Shown piece after piece: positions 1-11,285 of a stretch of DNA of 64,000 nt. This stretch comes from Adiantum capillus-veneris. Lineage: Eukaryota > Streptophyta > Polypodiopsida > Polypodiales > Pteridaceae. A program made the position numbers and the translations under genes. Where the stretch lies: contig CM043970.1 in NCBI GenBank assembly GCA_014529385.2, positions 47,703,779 to 47,767,778 of the forward strand, read 5' to 3'. Every line of letters starts with the position of its first letter. Positions within the stretch are counted from its first letter, which is position 1. Below the pieces are notes generated by a model, which did not search any database, was not told the DNA's origin, and saw only the letters and a program-made list of their open reading frames with translations.

Positions 1-1075
1 CCTTTGTACCACATGAGATTATCCGTGCAGATCTCTTTGCTCCACCATTGGTCATTGAGGCACTCACTAGATCTGTTTCTTTCATGCACAATATCTCGGA
101 TCTCCCTAGAGATAGATATGCCCATCTAGATTTGAAGTCTTCTTGACAACTTTCCTCACAAGGACACACCTCTTGTTGGTATGCATAGATGACAACTTGG
201 TTCAAGCTGCATGGTTTTGACATGGATAGACTACCCCCCTTCTAGTATTTGTTGATGCACCCACCTTGTCTCTCACATGGACTGATGTCACTCAGATTAT
301 CAGATAGGACTAGATTCAGTTAGATACTAGGAGGACATGGATATAGCCTATGTGTGTGCTTGGCACAAAGATGTCTTTTCTACAGAGAGCATCTCCTTGA
401 GCTTACAGAGGATGGTTTTGCGATAAAACCTGCCTACGTGAACACTCATTTATCCCATGGATTATGATGTGCTATTGGACAAATGCAAACATCGTCACAT
501 CAGTTAGAGATTGATACAGGTAGATTTGAGGGAGTACCAGTAGAGGCCAAGATTTTTCATCTATGCTATATAGAGCCAAAGATAAAGTTACATCACATCT
601 GTCACTACCCAATTTACTATGCAATACCATGCCGTTTCCATTGCCTATTCAGAGAGGGTTTTGGACCACTGGCCAAAGTTATGAAATACCAAGATCAGAG
701 ATGTCTTGGGCTATTTTTATTGGAGTTTTACAGACATAGGGAGAGCCTCTTGAGGAGATCAGACATTTGGAGACACTCATAGAGGGAGATCATTGATATT
801 TTCAGACTACATGTGCGACATTCAGATGTGTAGGCATCACATTAGACTTTAAAGTCCACCACTCTACCAGAGGTACATCGAGTGACAGGGCCACTGAGCT
901 AGGGAAATCCATACGCCACAATTGCGAGGGTCATTGTTGAGACATCGATGGAAGCTACACCAGAGGGTGTGGACTATTAAGGTAGGACATGGGAGATGCC
1001 CAGTCAGAGTACTCACTGAGGAGGACATTGATGAGCTCCACCAAATACCGATGGGATATCATAGGATAGGATCTT
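1..1075 (+). pseudogene. Decayed LINE ORF2, C-terminal part
   Basis: This is a remnant of the C-terminal part of a non-LTR retrotransposon polyprotein, the region after the reverse transcriptase that often carries a zinc-binding tail. The longest open piece (483-782) begins with TSSHQLEIDTGRFEG and later reads CRFHCLFREGFGPLAKVM and QDQRCLGLFLLEF, a pattern I associate with plant LINE ORF2 tails. Upstream, 1-480 gives matching pieces in shifting frames, such as ALTRSVSFMHNISDLPRDRYAHLDL followed by stops. Frameshifts and stops make it non-functional. The stretch 840-1050 resembles 6725-6925, which lies in front of another LINE RT. The left edge is outside the window, and the family assignment rests on motif recognition only. 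Confidence 0.55.
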
Positions 1076-1281
1076 GATTCCAACATCTCAGCCTTTCATT
1101 TCATTTCAATTCATCCATTTCATTTCCTTCCATTTCACTTTAGCTCAATTCGGTTTTAGTTTTTTAGTTTTTAGTTTTTCAATCTTTTATACAAACATTG
1201 TATCAAATTCACTATTTGTAAACTCTTTTGTCTCATAGGTCACTTTGGCCTTTTGAAGACGTTAATATATCATTTCATTTC

Positions 1282-1284
<3 letters not shown>

Positions 1285-1323
<39 letters not shown>
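1285..1323. repeat. (TC)n microsatellite
   Basis: An uninterrupted TC dinucleotide run of about 39 bp, preceded by a short catttcattt repeat. Confidence 0.95.
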
Positions 1324-1328
<5 letters not shown>

Positions 1329-1512
1329 CCTTAAAACTCTGATTTCACCTTATCTAACTACCATCAATAATGCTCTCTCTTGAGCCCATATCCATGACTC
1401 AACCAGAAAAAGAAGGCCCACAATATTTTGATCTTAAAAAATATATATGTAATCCTAATTTTTTATCTTGTTAAATAGGATTACCAATAACCTTAATGAG
1501 GGGTCTCCAACC

Positions 1513-1520
1513 TATAAAAA
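1513..1520 (+). promoter_or_regulatory. TATA-like box
   Basis: TATAAAAA followed by GGCCCCTCTCC and a pyrimidine-rich stretch, a layout common to plant core promoters and LTRs. No gene or element that it would serve can be recognised downstream, so this is only a candidate. Confidence 0.25.
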
Positions 1521-2389
1521 GGCCCCTCTCCTTCTTGGAAATCATCTCTCAGCTCTTATCTCTAATCTCTAATCTCTAATCTCATATCTCCCACATAGCA
1601 CCCCAACACTGTATGCACGAGGAGAGACTTAGGTGTAGTGACTACTTTGTGATATTCACACTTGTTGATGTGAAGGAAGCTTGACACTACATGTTGCAAG
1701 TGAGAGAGTGTGAATGCCATATGCCGAACCACTATTGTAAATGCTCTCATAGCATCAACAAGTTGAGGTTCTTGTGCTTCAAAGGCGTGTTTTGTATTCA
1801 AATCTTTTCCTTTTCATTTGTGAAATGCGGTTTGGTGAATGCAAGGAAACTCATATCTTTTAAGTTCTATCATTTGAGCTCATTTGAGAAAGTGGTTAGT
1901 GTGTTTCCATTGCCTAATTCTTATCCATTGTACGAGGGTATAGTGGTAATAGGTGTTCCACAGTCCTAAGACAATGTGTGTGTGATGGAAATGGTTAGCA
2001 TAACATTGGTTTAATTGCATACAAGCTCCGTGAAAGCGTCTTAAGAGACAATATCATCTTGCAAGTTTACAAACTAGGTATTACATAATCTCTATTCCTC
2101 TCTCTCCTTCCTTGCTCTACATCATTCTTCCTCCACTTGGTGTGTGTTTTTGTGTGGGATTGTTTGTGTGTGGTTTGTTGTGGCTCTTTTGGTCGTGACA
2201 AAATCCACTTGGGTCCTAGTTCTCATCCCATATAAACAGGTACCACCCCTTTTCTTGTTTGGGTTTGGCTATGGGTTTATATATTGTTGTGCTTCATGTG
2301 GTTGCCTCAGCCCCAATTGAGCAACACGGGAGCCTTTAGGAGTGTTTAGAGGTTGCTTCTCTTGTTGCTTGCCCCAGATCACCTCAACA

Positions 2390-3000
2390 TATTATTTTGC
2401 ATGATTTTTTAAGTTGGTGGTGCTATGGGACCCACAAAATCTAGACCCCACTTGGCCAACATGTGTGCTCCTATCATGGTTCTCCTTGGCATTACATCCT
2501 TTTTAATTGGAAGTTTTGTTCTTTGACACTCATCACACCACTTCACAAATGCTTCAGGATCCGTAAAGAGTATTGGCCACCATATTCTGGCAAAAACATT
2601 ATAGCTTTAGCTGTTATATTCATGAAAAATGACCTCCCGCTTTCCCAGAATGCACTTCTTGCAAGAGCGATATATAGTCACTTCCGATGCACAAAGTTTG
2701 AGTTTATTATCTTTGCAACACTTATATAGCTATTTTTCAATCAATTCGTATGATTGTGCTTCAGTTGTTATTGCCTTTCTCCTTTTTTTGACATGTTTTC
2801 AAGAAAACAAACGTGGTTCAAACAGTTCACAATGTAATTACTCCAATGTGATGCTACATTTACATGGTACAGTGTAGCGTGCTCCTTGGGGGTGCTACTA
2901 GCAGAGGATTTGCAATGCTTAACACACATGTGAGCATCAAATTTCATACTAGGCCAAAAAACTCTCATTCTCATCAAGTTTTGATATTCCCATGATGGAT
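2390..3000 (-). pseudogene. Element A integrase N-terminal part
   Basis: Reading down the minus strand, 2977-2768 gives MRMRVFWPSMKFDAHMCVKH and later SHWSNYIVN, matching the first zinc module and following segment of element D (MRMGVYWPKMQQSVHKHIKSC, then RWSNYIVEYL). About 2730-2540 gives a second decayed module (ITAKAI, then an IWWPIL-like segment and CDECQRTKLP). It ends with KWGLDFVGPIAPP, the start of the catalytic core with its first Asp. The rest of the core (second Asp and Glu) is missing because the element is truncated here. Several frameshifts and stops make it inactive. Confidence 0.7.
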
Positions 3001-3197
3001 GAAGTCCATTGTGATATGCACTTCTTTTAGGAACAAAGGAATGTTTGAGGCTTCAATGCACAATTTGCATCACGCCATCCAAACCCCATGATATAGTCTT
3101 CTATTAAGAAATTGGAAAGAAATGCTTCATTGAATTAAGAGTCTATCGAATTTTGTTTTCTGGTCCATTGTTAATTGTCGTATGAAAAAACGCAAAA

Positions 3198-3640
3198 TTA
3201 TGCACCATCCATATCATCGTCAACTCTAGTAGGGTTCTCTTGGTTTAGTAATCTGGATAAATGATCAAATCGTTGATGAGTTCTTTCCTTTTTAGCGACA
3301 ATTGTGAAGGCAAATTCAAGAAAGATGATAAGCCACCTCACTATTTGGCAAGTGTTGCATGGTTTGTTGGCCAAATACAACAATGCTTGATGATACACAA
3401 AGAAAATGAACTGGTTGGAATAGGAGGTAATGCCAAAATTTCTTCAAAACCTAAAACATTCCCAATCCTTCCCTTTGTGTAGCTGTGTAGTTTTGTTTGG
3501 CATTGTTGAGTTGGCAGCTAGCATAGCATATCAAAAATCCATGGTTCCTTCACCAGGTTATGCTAGAACACATTCAATGCAAAAGCAGAAGCATCAACAT
3601 GAAGATGAAAGATTTTACTCCAATATGGTGCCTTGAGGAT
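3198..3640 (-). pseudogene. Element A RNase H remnant
   Basis: The minus-strand frame 3398-3198 reads HQALLYLANKPCNT, then IVRWLIIFLEFAFTIV and RFDHLSRLLN, the C-terminal half of a Ty3/gypsy RNase H and its connection to the integrase. Element D has the same segment at about 35105-35250 and C at 23080-23230. The Asp that normally precedes HQAL is replaced by Tyr here (YHQAL). Sequence between 3398 and 3640 gives further short matches in other frames. It is a degraded copy. Confidence 0.75.
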
Positions 3641-4622
3641 CGATGTTGATACCATAGCCTTCTTCAACTTCTAAAATGATTTCTGACAATATTCTATCCA
3701 GTTGAAGGTTACAATCAAACCATAGAGAGTCTTAGAAATAGTTTCATACATGTAGATAGACTTCTACTAGTATCCACAATGTCCCATGAATAATTGAACC
3801 TATTTTACAATTCTTTTGTGTGGCATATCCACAATCACATTGATCTTGTCTATATCCATACATATTCTATTTGCTAACACGATATGTCCCATGATTTTTC
3901 CCTATCTAACCATGAAAAAACATTTTTCTAGATTTAGACAGATTTGATAGGTGTAACATTTCTTGAATACCTTTTTTAGATGCTCTGTATGGTCTTCACA
4001 TAACATTGAGTGCACACATAAGTTATCCGTATAGATTTCTAAAAGGATACCTAAGTATTTTTTGAGTGCATGAATCATACGTCTCTAGAAAGCGGTTCGT
4101 GCATTTGTCAACCCAAAAGGCATCACTCGATAAGCAAAAGTACCCCATTCAATCGTAAAAGATGTTTTGTATTGATCTTCTATTTTAAATGACAACTGAT
4201 TATAACCTAAAAGTACGTCCAAAAAGCTATATGCTCGTTTTCTTGCTACTCTTTAAATGACAACTGATTATAACCTAAAAATACGTCCAAAAAGCTATGC
4301 TCATTTTCTTGCTACTCTTTCGAAGACATAATCCGTAATGGGAAGACGATAATTGTCTTGATTTGTAGCTAGCTGTCTCCACTTTTTTTAGGTTGACGCA
4401 CTCTCTTAATTTGCCATTCTTCTTAGGTACCACCACAATTGGGGATATCCATTCCGTGTGCTCAATTTTGTAGATGTATTCAGATTTCTTTAGTTTATCA
4501 AATTTCTCTTTGATTTTCTTGGCAAATGTTCTATTATAAGTGTAAGGGTGTTGTCTGCTTGGCTTAGCATCAAACTTTAGGGGAATTGTATGATGACAGA
4601 TGGTAGGATCAACCCCTTTCAA
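3641..4622 (-). pseudogene. Element A reverse transcriptase remnant
   Basis: The frame 4622-4275 reads MKGVDPTICHHTIPLKFDAK and then EHTEWISPIVVVPKKNGKLR, the N-terminal RT blocks of Ty3/gypsy elements. Further down, broken frames give EWGTFAYRVMPFGLTNA, then IYTDNLCVHS in place of the catalytic Y/F-x-D-D box (here TDN, so the second Asp is lost), and GKIMGHIVLANRICMDIDK. A 68-bp tandem duplication (4187-4322) interrupts the palm domain. The closest relative in the window is element D RT (33900-34700). It is non-functional. Confidence 0.8.
4187..4322. repeat. 68-bp tandem duplication
   Basis: The segment beginning aaatgacaactgattataac at 4187 recurs at 4255 with a few changes and a 2-bp deletion, giving two adjacent copies of about 68 bp inside the element A RT. 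Confidence 0.9.
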
Positions 4623-5122
4623 GTCCTTATAAAACTAGTGAACACATTCTTATACTCTTTGAGCATTTGAATCAATAACTCTTGCTCGTCTAGTGATAGA
4701 TCCGTAGCAATGTATGCAGGTTTAGGCTCTTCTCCTGGTTTTGCTAGATCTATTCTTTTGGCATCCTTAAGTCCATCATATGACTTTCGTGGTTCACCCT
4801 TCTCCCTGATTGGTTCAAGAATGATTTTGCGGTCTTGAAATGTGTACTTCTTGTAATGTGAGGGTACACTTAATTCGTCTTTCCTTGTTTCTTCCCCATT
4901 TTTGTTGTCACATTCCATTTCTGTTTTCCAAACCTCTTGCAATGTTTTCTTCAGGTCATTGTATTTCTTCTTCCGTTCAACCTTGGTCCATTTAGGTTCA
5001 CTAACAACATCCCTAGTCTTTGACGCATCTTTAAGAGATTTCATTGATTGTCCCTTTTTGGGTTTAGTTTTGTTTGGTTGAGAAATTTTACAGACTTTCC
5101 CATTATCTTGTCTCTTATGCAA
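4619..5122 (-). pseudogene. Element A PR-RT linker
   Basis: An open minus-strand stretch of 167 codons that is hydrophilic and lysine-rich. It contains SVPSHYKKYTFQDRKIILEP, SYDGLKDAKRIDLAKPGEEPKPAYIATDL and LIQMLKEYKNVFTSF. These correspond block by block to the linker of element D (SSHYKKYTIQDRKII; SYDGPEKTKRIDLAEPGEAPK) and more weakly to C, and lead directly into the RT. No enzymatic motif is expected here. The segment joins the RT frame with a small overlap (4619-4622), suggesting a one-base shift. Confidence 0.75.
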
Positions 5123-5399
5123 TCATGGGCTCCTACTGGTCTCAAGCAAGACCGTTTCACCTCAATACGTGGCATTGGAATGTTTCTCATCCTGCTAGTG
5201 GCTTGTTTATTCCTATAATTTCATTTTCTTTTGGGTTTTTGATTTGGAATGTTTCAAGATCACTTTAATGATCCTATGATTTCTCATCATCTGCACCAAG
5301 CTCCTCATATCTCTGAGCGTCAAGGGTGTCATGATACATTCATCACTTGATTCCTTGTTTCACTCCAAGAGGTGCGACCTAAATCACTTTCCACGGTAA

Positions 5400-5830
5400 T
5401 ATATCTAATAGAAACCTCATCTCGGATTCGCAAACACTATACTTCGGTGTCAATTGTTTGTACATCACCAACTTTTGTGCCTCTCGGTAATGCTTGCTTG
5501 GATTTACTCTAGGCATGCATATGGGAACTAATTCTAAAGCCATTGTCATTGCAGAACTTGGTGGGTGTGATTTCATTGACACACACATCTAATGTGGCCA
5601 AGATCTCAGTCCACTTCAAGTGCGTCATTTTCTCTTTAGGAAACGGCTCTGGTCAATCAAGTTGATGCGTGTAGTGATCTCCATGTGGTGCAAGTAGATA
5701 ATAATCATATCCCTAGTCTTAAACTATCTTCAATTGGTGCATGAATGGTCTTTCTAGAATAACATCATAGTTATTCTCAGTACCAAAGTCTACTATAACA
5801 ACTAGCACGCTTTGGCACTAGGGATGCTTT
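5400..5830 (-). pseudogene. Element A protease tail and linker
   Basis: On the minus strand about 5830-5750 reads VDFGTENNYDVILERPFM, the end of a retropepsin-like domain (VDFEKTNNFDIILG and PFMRQL in element D). Then 5690-5520 reads PFPKEKMTHLKWTEILATLD, VCVNEITPTKFCNDNGF, matching D at 32940-33050. The catalytic DTG/DSG motif itself lies beyond the truncation point and is absent. Stops and frameshifts are frequent. Confidence 0.65.
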
Positions 5831-6112
5831 TTTGCATCATGTAAGTGACAAAAACAAATTCGCTGCCAACGTTGCTATAGAACCGTCCCTTAAATGGCGT
5901 TGATAGTGATGCTAAAGCATCGTATAAGCTTCAAAAATGTGTGTCGCTTATGCAATGCCCTCCATTGCTTATGTAACGTAAATAATAATCGTTTTTTTGC
6001 ACCGTTCAAGCACCATACTTTAAAATATTTTGCTTAAGCGATGCTATTCCGTTTTTTTTAAAGCACAAAGAGTCCGCCACCGACCATATATGTGCTTACT
6101 TATAACCAAGGC
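5831..6112. other. Spacer, nothing recognised
   Basis: No coding motif or repeat was found between the truncated end of element A and the microsatellite block. Confidence 0.5.
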
Positions 6113-6366
<254 letters not shown>

Positions 6367-6719
6367 CCCCATCTCTCTCCAACAAGATTTGAAGAAAAAA
6401 GTACACACTCGGGAGTGTTGTACATACGCTACAACAAAAAGACAACCGGTGAAGTTATGCAAACACAAAAATAAACTGAAAATGAATGAAAAAACTTGAC
6501 AGTCTAAACAAAAACAATTGAAACAAACCAAATGTTAATGAACAAAATTAACAATATTATACTACAAGTAGACTAGAACTGACTGAAGCAGACTAAATAT
6601 GTAAATCATCAATGTATGTATATAAACAACTTCAACACCCAAACATGATCATCTATCTAAATACCACTATGACTATGTACCTAATGACTTCTTTAGAGCA
6701 TGGAAACAGTAACTAGATG
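6367..6719. other. Spacer, nothing recognised
   Basis: A+T-rich sequence with no recognisable domain or repeat. Confidence 0.5.
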
Positions 6720-7540
6720 AGCTTTCACAGCAGACTTTAGAGCGCACTTATACTAGAGGTATATTAGTTGACATAGCCATTGAGCTTGGGAGAGCTAGAC
6801 TCCCACCTCTACGAGGGAAACCACAACATTCATGGAGGCTCCAATAGAGGATAAGGACTATTCTAGCATGAAATGGGAGACGCCTAGTACAACTAGTTAT
6901 AGAGGCAGACATTGGAAAAGATCTTCCGTGATCGATGCAGTACTTTCTCGAACAATGCCCAATGTCATGCATACTCTAGCATTGATCCTAGGGAGACAGG
7001 AAACTATTGTACTATTATGATTGGACACACATTGGCACGGTTGTATGCATCTATCCTTGAGTGTTGAGAGGATGGGCAAAGAGTGAGGGAATATAGATAG
7101 GGGGACATGTCGTTTTTAGGAGAGGCTTATCCACTCTTGACCATATTCTAACACTCAGAGCCATCATTGAGGAGGGTAGGAAACATGGGAGACGAATTTA
7201 TTATAGCTTTGTGGATTTTTGCAAATTATCTGACATGGTGCCCAGAGCCAGATTGATGTGCAAACTACAAGAGATGGCAGTACCCATTGAGTCGATTTGG
7301 GGGATCATGGCTCTTTACAGATTAGTGGTGGGACATGCACTCCAAAGGGGATATCTAATTTAGTTCACTCCACTATTGGAGTGAAACAAGGTTGTCCATT
7401 GTCTCCTACACTTTTTGGTATGTATATAGATGAGGGTTTTTATTACATTGACACAAAGGGTGATAGAGGTGCCTCAATAGAAGGACATCGATTCCATTGC
7501 TGTTATATGACGATGATATTGTGCTGATCTCAAAAAAATC
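6720..7540 (+). pseudogene. LINE reverse transcriptase remnant
   Basis: This is part of a non-LTR retrotransposon ORF2. From about 7020 the three + frames together give GHTLARLYASILE-like, LDHILTLRAIIEEGRKHGRRIYY, FVDFCKLSDMVPRARLM and WGIMALYRL. A clear RT block, GVKQGCPLSPTLFGMYIDE, follows at about 7378-7434. Near 7500-7530 the sequence reads LLLYDDDIVLIS where Y/F-A-D-D is expected; both Asp residues are present. At least three frameshifts break it. The stretch 6725-6925 in front resembles 845-1050. No LINE 3' end or poly(A) was found after 7540. Confidence 0.8.
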
Positions 7541-8386
7541 CCTTACTAGTAGAAGTTGAGGGGAAAATTGCAATTTTCTCCTTGACTCATGCTTTTGGCC
7601 ACTTTTTATAGTTTTGGTCAACTCCCAAGTGTTCGACCCTTCTTCAAGAGTACTTGTGCTAGTTTTCAACTCAATTGGGAAGATGAAGTGGTTTCAAGCC
7701 CTATCCCAACTCTTTTACTGACCTAAAAGGTAAAGTTTTGGCCCTAGTCTCACTTTTTGATGTTCAATTTGTACCAAACTTCACACAAGAGCTTATACAC
7801 ATTATTCAAAGACACTGATGAAGTATCATGTAGATTCTTGTCCTCTAGCCTCACATGTAGGATAAAATCACAATTTTCTCTCGTAGATACTGATTTAGAG
7901 TCCCCTAAGAATTTCAATGATGGTTGTGCACTCACACACTATTTATCACACAAATCATGCCCAGAATCTTTCACTTCCTTGGATGCACTATCATTCTTTA
8001 GGATTTCCCCACCTTTGGCAACAAAACCCCCTCAATAACATGCATATCCAGTGAGATGCATATACTGCTTGTCAGACTTGCTCACTTACTCTACTCTTAA
8101 AACAATAAAATCAACCAAAAATGGATTCGAAGCACTTAATTTACAGTCACTAATTGAACTCTATTTTTTTTTCCATTTTTTAATGTTTTACTTGCCTAGT
8201 GTAAGATTTATCACTCTACTAGGCAATGAAACTTGCAGTAAGCTCCAATTATATCTAAAAAATTGATTCAAACCGGTCTAACACTTTTGTAGCGATAAAC
8301 TCACTATAATCACTCACAAAACATAGACCATGAAAACCTTGGTCTTGTTTTCTAACCTATCTGATCTAAGAGACTACCCAAGGCCA
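7541..8386. other. Spacer, nothing recognised
   Basis: Short open frames (7757-8038, 8051-8266) show no family motif. No paired repeat elsewhere in the window was noticed. Confidence 0.45.
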
Positions 8387-8488
8387 CTTTGTCAGACTTG
8401 GTTGTGTTCACTATAGTCTAAGTACTTGTTCCTTGGAAATGGTGCCAATTTTTGGGGTCCACACATGTCAACACCTATCACATCTCTG
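8387..8488 (-). pseudogene. Possible copia integrase scrap
   Basis: The minus strand reads DVIGVDMCGPQKLAPFPRN followed by KYLDYSEHN, reminiscent of the Ty1/copia integrase core start (V-D-x-C-G-P, then K-Y-F). The match is short and lacks the downstream Asp and Glu blocks, so the call is weak. If correct, element G inserted into an older copia fragment. Confidence 0.3.
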
Positions 8489-8493
8489 AAAGA

Positions 8494-8641
8494 TGTTGGA
8501 GTAAAGGCGCTTCTCCTTTTGCATGCTGAACGTCCAGTGTTCGCCCGCCCACATGTGTACATACCCTTATTCTTCATATACATGAGAATAAGGAACACCT
8601 CACTCTTACTTCTTCCGGAGGCTACTCCACCCAAATCTAGT

Positions 8642-8709
<68 letters not shown>

Positions 8710-8750
8710 CTTGTTGCTCTCCGCACACGCACCGCATTTGTGAACTCAAA
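8494..8750 (+). repeat. Element G 5' LTR
   Basis: It starts TGTTGGAGTAAAGGCGC and ends ...GAACTCAAA. It pairs with 56602-56813, sharing CGCCCGCCCACATGT, ACCCTTATTCTTCAT and GAGGCTACTCCACCCA. A (CT)n run occupies 8644-8706. It is flanked on the left by AAAGA (8489-8493). Confidence 0.85.
8644..8706. repeat. (CT)n inside G 5' LTR
   Basis: An uninterrupted CT run of about 62 bp. The homologous position in the 3' LTR has only about 18 bp, so the array expanded or contracted after insertion. Confidence 0.95.
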
Positions 8751-8751
8751 A

Positions 8752-8764
8752 TTGGAATCAGAGC
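8752..8764 (+). promoter_or_regulatory. Element G primer-binding site
   Basis: TTGGAATCAGAGC lies one base after the LTR and resembles TGGTATCAGAGC, the complement of the initiator methionine tRNA 3' end used by plant copia elements. Confidence 0.7.
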
Positions 8765-10289
8765 TATGGCTTGGCGATGGCGGGGATCACAATGGCTTTG
8801 AGAGCTTTAAGGCAATAGCTCGCTCACTCTCGAAGGTGGAGAGATCAAGAAATCTTGGAAGCTTTGTGAGAATGCAATGGGAGCTTGTGAGCTCAGTTGA
8901 GAGTGATGTATGCTCTTGTGGAAGCTCAGAAAGAACACGGAAGATTGTGTGTAAGTGAAGGTGCTACCCTAAAAATTGTGTGTGCAGCAACACTATTTTC
9001 AAATTCGGTTTTCTCCTTATAGAATGTAGATTTGAGAGTTCTCCCCATTCTACCATCTGTTTTGATGTGGTCTACAACTTTGCACAAGAAACATTTTGCA
9101 AATTCCTCACCGTTTTGCTGAAATTCAACTCAGATTGGCTGTATATAGAAAATGTAGATTTTCTATTTTTGCATAATGTGCGAGTTTGATGCACTTTTGG
9201 AAGCACGGTAGGTGCTCAAAGTTAGGTGTAGAAATTCTGAGCTGAAGATGCTATTTCAGCTTGTGAAAAGCTTGTGGTTGAGGGTTTTTGGTAGATTTGG
9301 ACAAAGAGTCATGAAGGCATTTACACACCATCAAAGCACTCTCTTGAGAGACACAGTTTTTGGAGCACACATGTGGAGCTTCTTTCACAGGTTTTCATAG
9401 GATACTTTGGCAGTGAATTTGTGCTTGGATTCGTGGTCTTTGCGGATGGTTTGCATATGGTGATGGCACATGGTTGATGCCCATTGTACATGCATTTTGG
9501 CGAGCACTTTCAAGTGCCGACTGTGAGCTCTCTTGAGAGCATTGCTTTTTCATTGATCAAGTTCCAAATTGCAACTCTTTTGGTGATTTCTTATGTACGG
9601 TCACTCCGTTGATGTATGTTGAGTGCAGATTGCCATTGTATGTGAAAACATGGAGCCATTTTGACATTTCTACTCATAGGCATTGAGTAGTGTTATGGTT
9701 TATGGTAGAGATTGTACTTGAGTTTTTGCTCAGTTTTCAGGAGAAACTCTACCACATGTTTCCCAGATTCTTGTTATGTTTTAGACGTATTTATAGTTTA
9801 CTCTATGATGGTTTAGTGGTCGAGTTGACTCCCACTGGTAGTTATCTGCAATTTCTTGGCTTGTGGTTTGCTTTGAGTTTTGGCTCATTTTGCAAAGGAA
9901 ACTCTATCTGTTTTTCCCCGTCTTCTTGCCATAAAAGTTTGTAGTGCTATGCCATCTTGTACAGTGGTTGATATATTTCCACTATGACAGTGGTCGAGTA
10001 TTTAGTCTCACTTTGGCACTTGGACACAGGTTTAGTGTTCTTGTATCCACTCTCGTAGGAGTGGATTTATGGTATGCTCGTAGTGGTTACAGGTTTCCTT
10101 TGATTTTGCTTCATGTTCTTACATCGACGCATATTTCAAGAGTGAGACTATAGCATACAAGCTACAAGTTTTCACTATTGAGCTACTAGTTGGTTTATGC
10201 TTGATTAGCGCAGTGGTCGAGTAATCTCCAACTTTTGACACATATACATTGCCATGATGTGTGACACAATTGAGTCTACAAGGATGGTT
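8765..10289 (+). other. Element G leader / lost gag region
   Basis: This region would hold the leader and gag N-terminal part but shows no intact frame. Imperfect internal repeats are visible: a block at about 9719 (gagtttttgctcagtttt) recurs at about 9872, and agtggtcgagt occurs near 9817, 9990 and 10210. No other function can be assigned. Confidence 0.4.
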
Positions 10290-10978
10290 CATGAGAGACG
10301 GAGGTCTCGATCTAGCTGATACTTGCGTTTTTGGCATTGTGGTCACATAAGCCACATTAGGAATCATTGTTTTAGACGTATGAGATATCAACAGAGATGT
10401 ATGAGAGATGCAGATACAGCTTTGACACATGTTAGAGAGGCAATTCTAGTGGAAGTCTATGCCAGTGACGGTGATGGCCTGCTTTCCTCCAGTGTACCTC
10501 TTGCAAATTTGTCTATGGATAAGACACTTTCTCCACAGTGGTTACTAGATAGCAATGTTGCTTTTTTCTATGTCACACCACATTGTACTGGTTTAGCACT
10601 TTCTCTAGTGGGAGACTTGGCTGTGTGCACTTGGCCGATGGTTTGGAATTTAACACAGGGGGTGCAAGAGACGTTTGTTTGTCTTGGCCCAGTGGTGCGT
10701 TATACATGCTACATCATGTGTGCTATGTTCCTCAGCTGAGATAGAGCTTGGTCTCAGTGAGACAATTGGCAATTTTTGGTTAAGTATAGCTTAGAGAGCA
10801 GTGTTTCCAGATGCATTGCGGTTCACTAGTGATTGCCAGAGGAGCCTGCAACGGCCTAGTATATCCTATGCATGTGTCTGAGGTTCAAGATTATGTAGTC
10901 TAAGTTTTGTTGCTAGCATGCTTTGAGAGAGAGACAAGACGTGTCTCTTTTGCAAGTGAGATCCACCATGCTCACGAG
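10290..10978 (+). pseudogene. Element G gag knuckle and copia protease
   Basis: From about 10320 the frame reads FWHCGHISHIRNHC, a CCHC zinc knuckle whose first Cys is replaced by Phe. It continues to QWLLDSNVAFFYVTPH (about 10540-10587), the copia protease active-site block, normally W-x-L-D-S-G-A; here Asn replaces Gly. A frameshift follows, after which HHVCYVPQLR and SLVSVRQL appear, the usual protease C-terminal part. Element E interrupts the gene at 10984. The frame open on the left of E continues on the right of E (55927 onward), as expected for a clean insertion. It is not functional. Confidence 0.65.
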
Positions 10979-10983
10979 ACATA

Positions 10984-11024
10984 TGAAGGTGCCAGGGGAA
11001 GCGTGTGTGAGTGCAAGTGCAAGA

Positions 11025-11108
<84 letters not shown>

Positions 11109-11240
11109 CTTTGGGTGGAGTGTACAACAACGTTATCCAGTTGCAGCTCCTTATTCTATTGTATTAAAGAATAAGTGTATAATGGTTATGTTAGTAGATG
11201 GGTTAGTAGTAAGTGGGATGTCAGGCCAACTGCCAACGCA
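10984..11240 (-). repeat. Element E 3' LTR
   Basis: It pairs with 55728-55926, sharing stretches such as gggtggag, acaacaacgttatcc, ctccttattctattgtatta and aatggttatgttagtagatg. It contains a (GA)n run at 11029-11105 that is only a few repeats long in the other LTR. The purine-rich tract just upstream in element orientation is 11241-11256. Confidence 0.85.
11029..11105. repeat. (GA)n inside E 3' LTR
   Basis: A GA run of about 75 bp with one interruption (aaag). The partner LTR has about 10 bp of GA at this position. Confidence 0.95.
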
Positions 11241-11285
11241 TCCCAAGTGACTTGGTATGTACAACCATGAAGCAATCTAGTGGCT

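Larger units (their letters stand above)
1076..2389. other. Spacer with no supported gene
   Basis: No protein family could be recognised in any frame. The stretch holds a (TC)n run at 1285-1323, a short 9-bp tandem repeat of the form tctctaatc near 1557-1583, and a TATA-like box at 1513-1520. Short open frames such as 1691-1969 show no motif. Part of it could be an unpaired LTR, since the TATA box is followed by a pyrimidine-rich stretch, but no second copy is present in the window. Confidence 0.5.
2390..5830 (-). mobile_element. Element A: truncated gypsy pol fragment
   Basis: A minus-strand Ty3/gypsy pol remnant with domains in the order protease tail, linker, RT, RNase H and duplicated integrase zinc modules. 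It stops just after the start of the integrase core (motif KWGLDFVGPI near 2430-2445). Neither LTR is present. Peptides from each segment match element D (12445-44265) closely, including its unusual doubled H2C2 region, so A and D belong to one family. The high end (about 5830) lies inside the protease and the low end (about 2390) inside the integrase, which suggests deletion or illegitimate recombination. Many frameshifts and stops show it is old. Confidence 0.8.
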
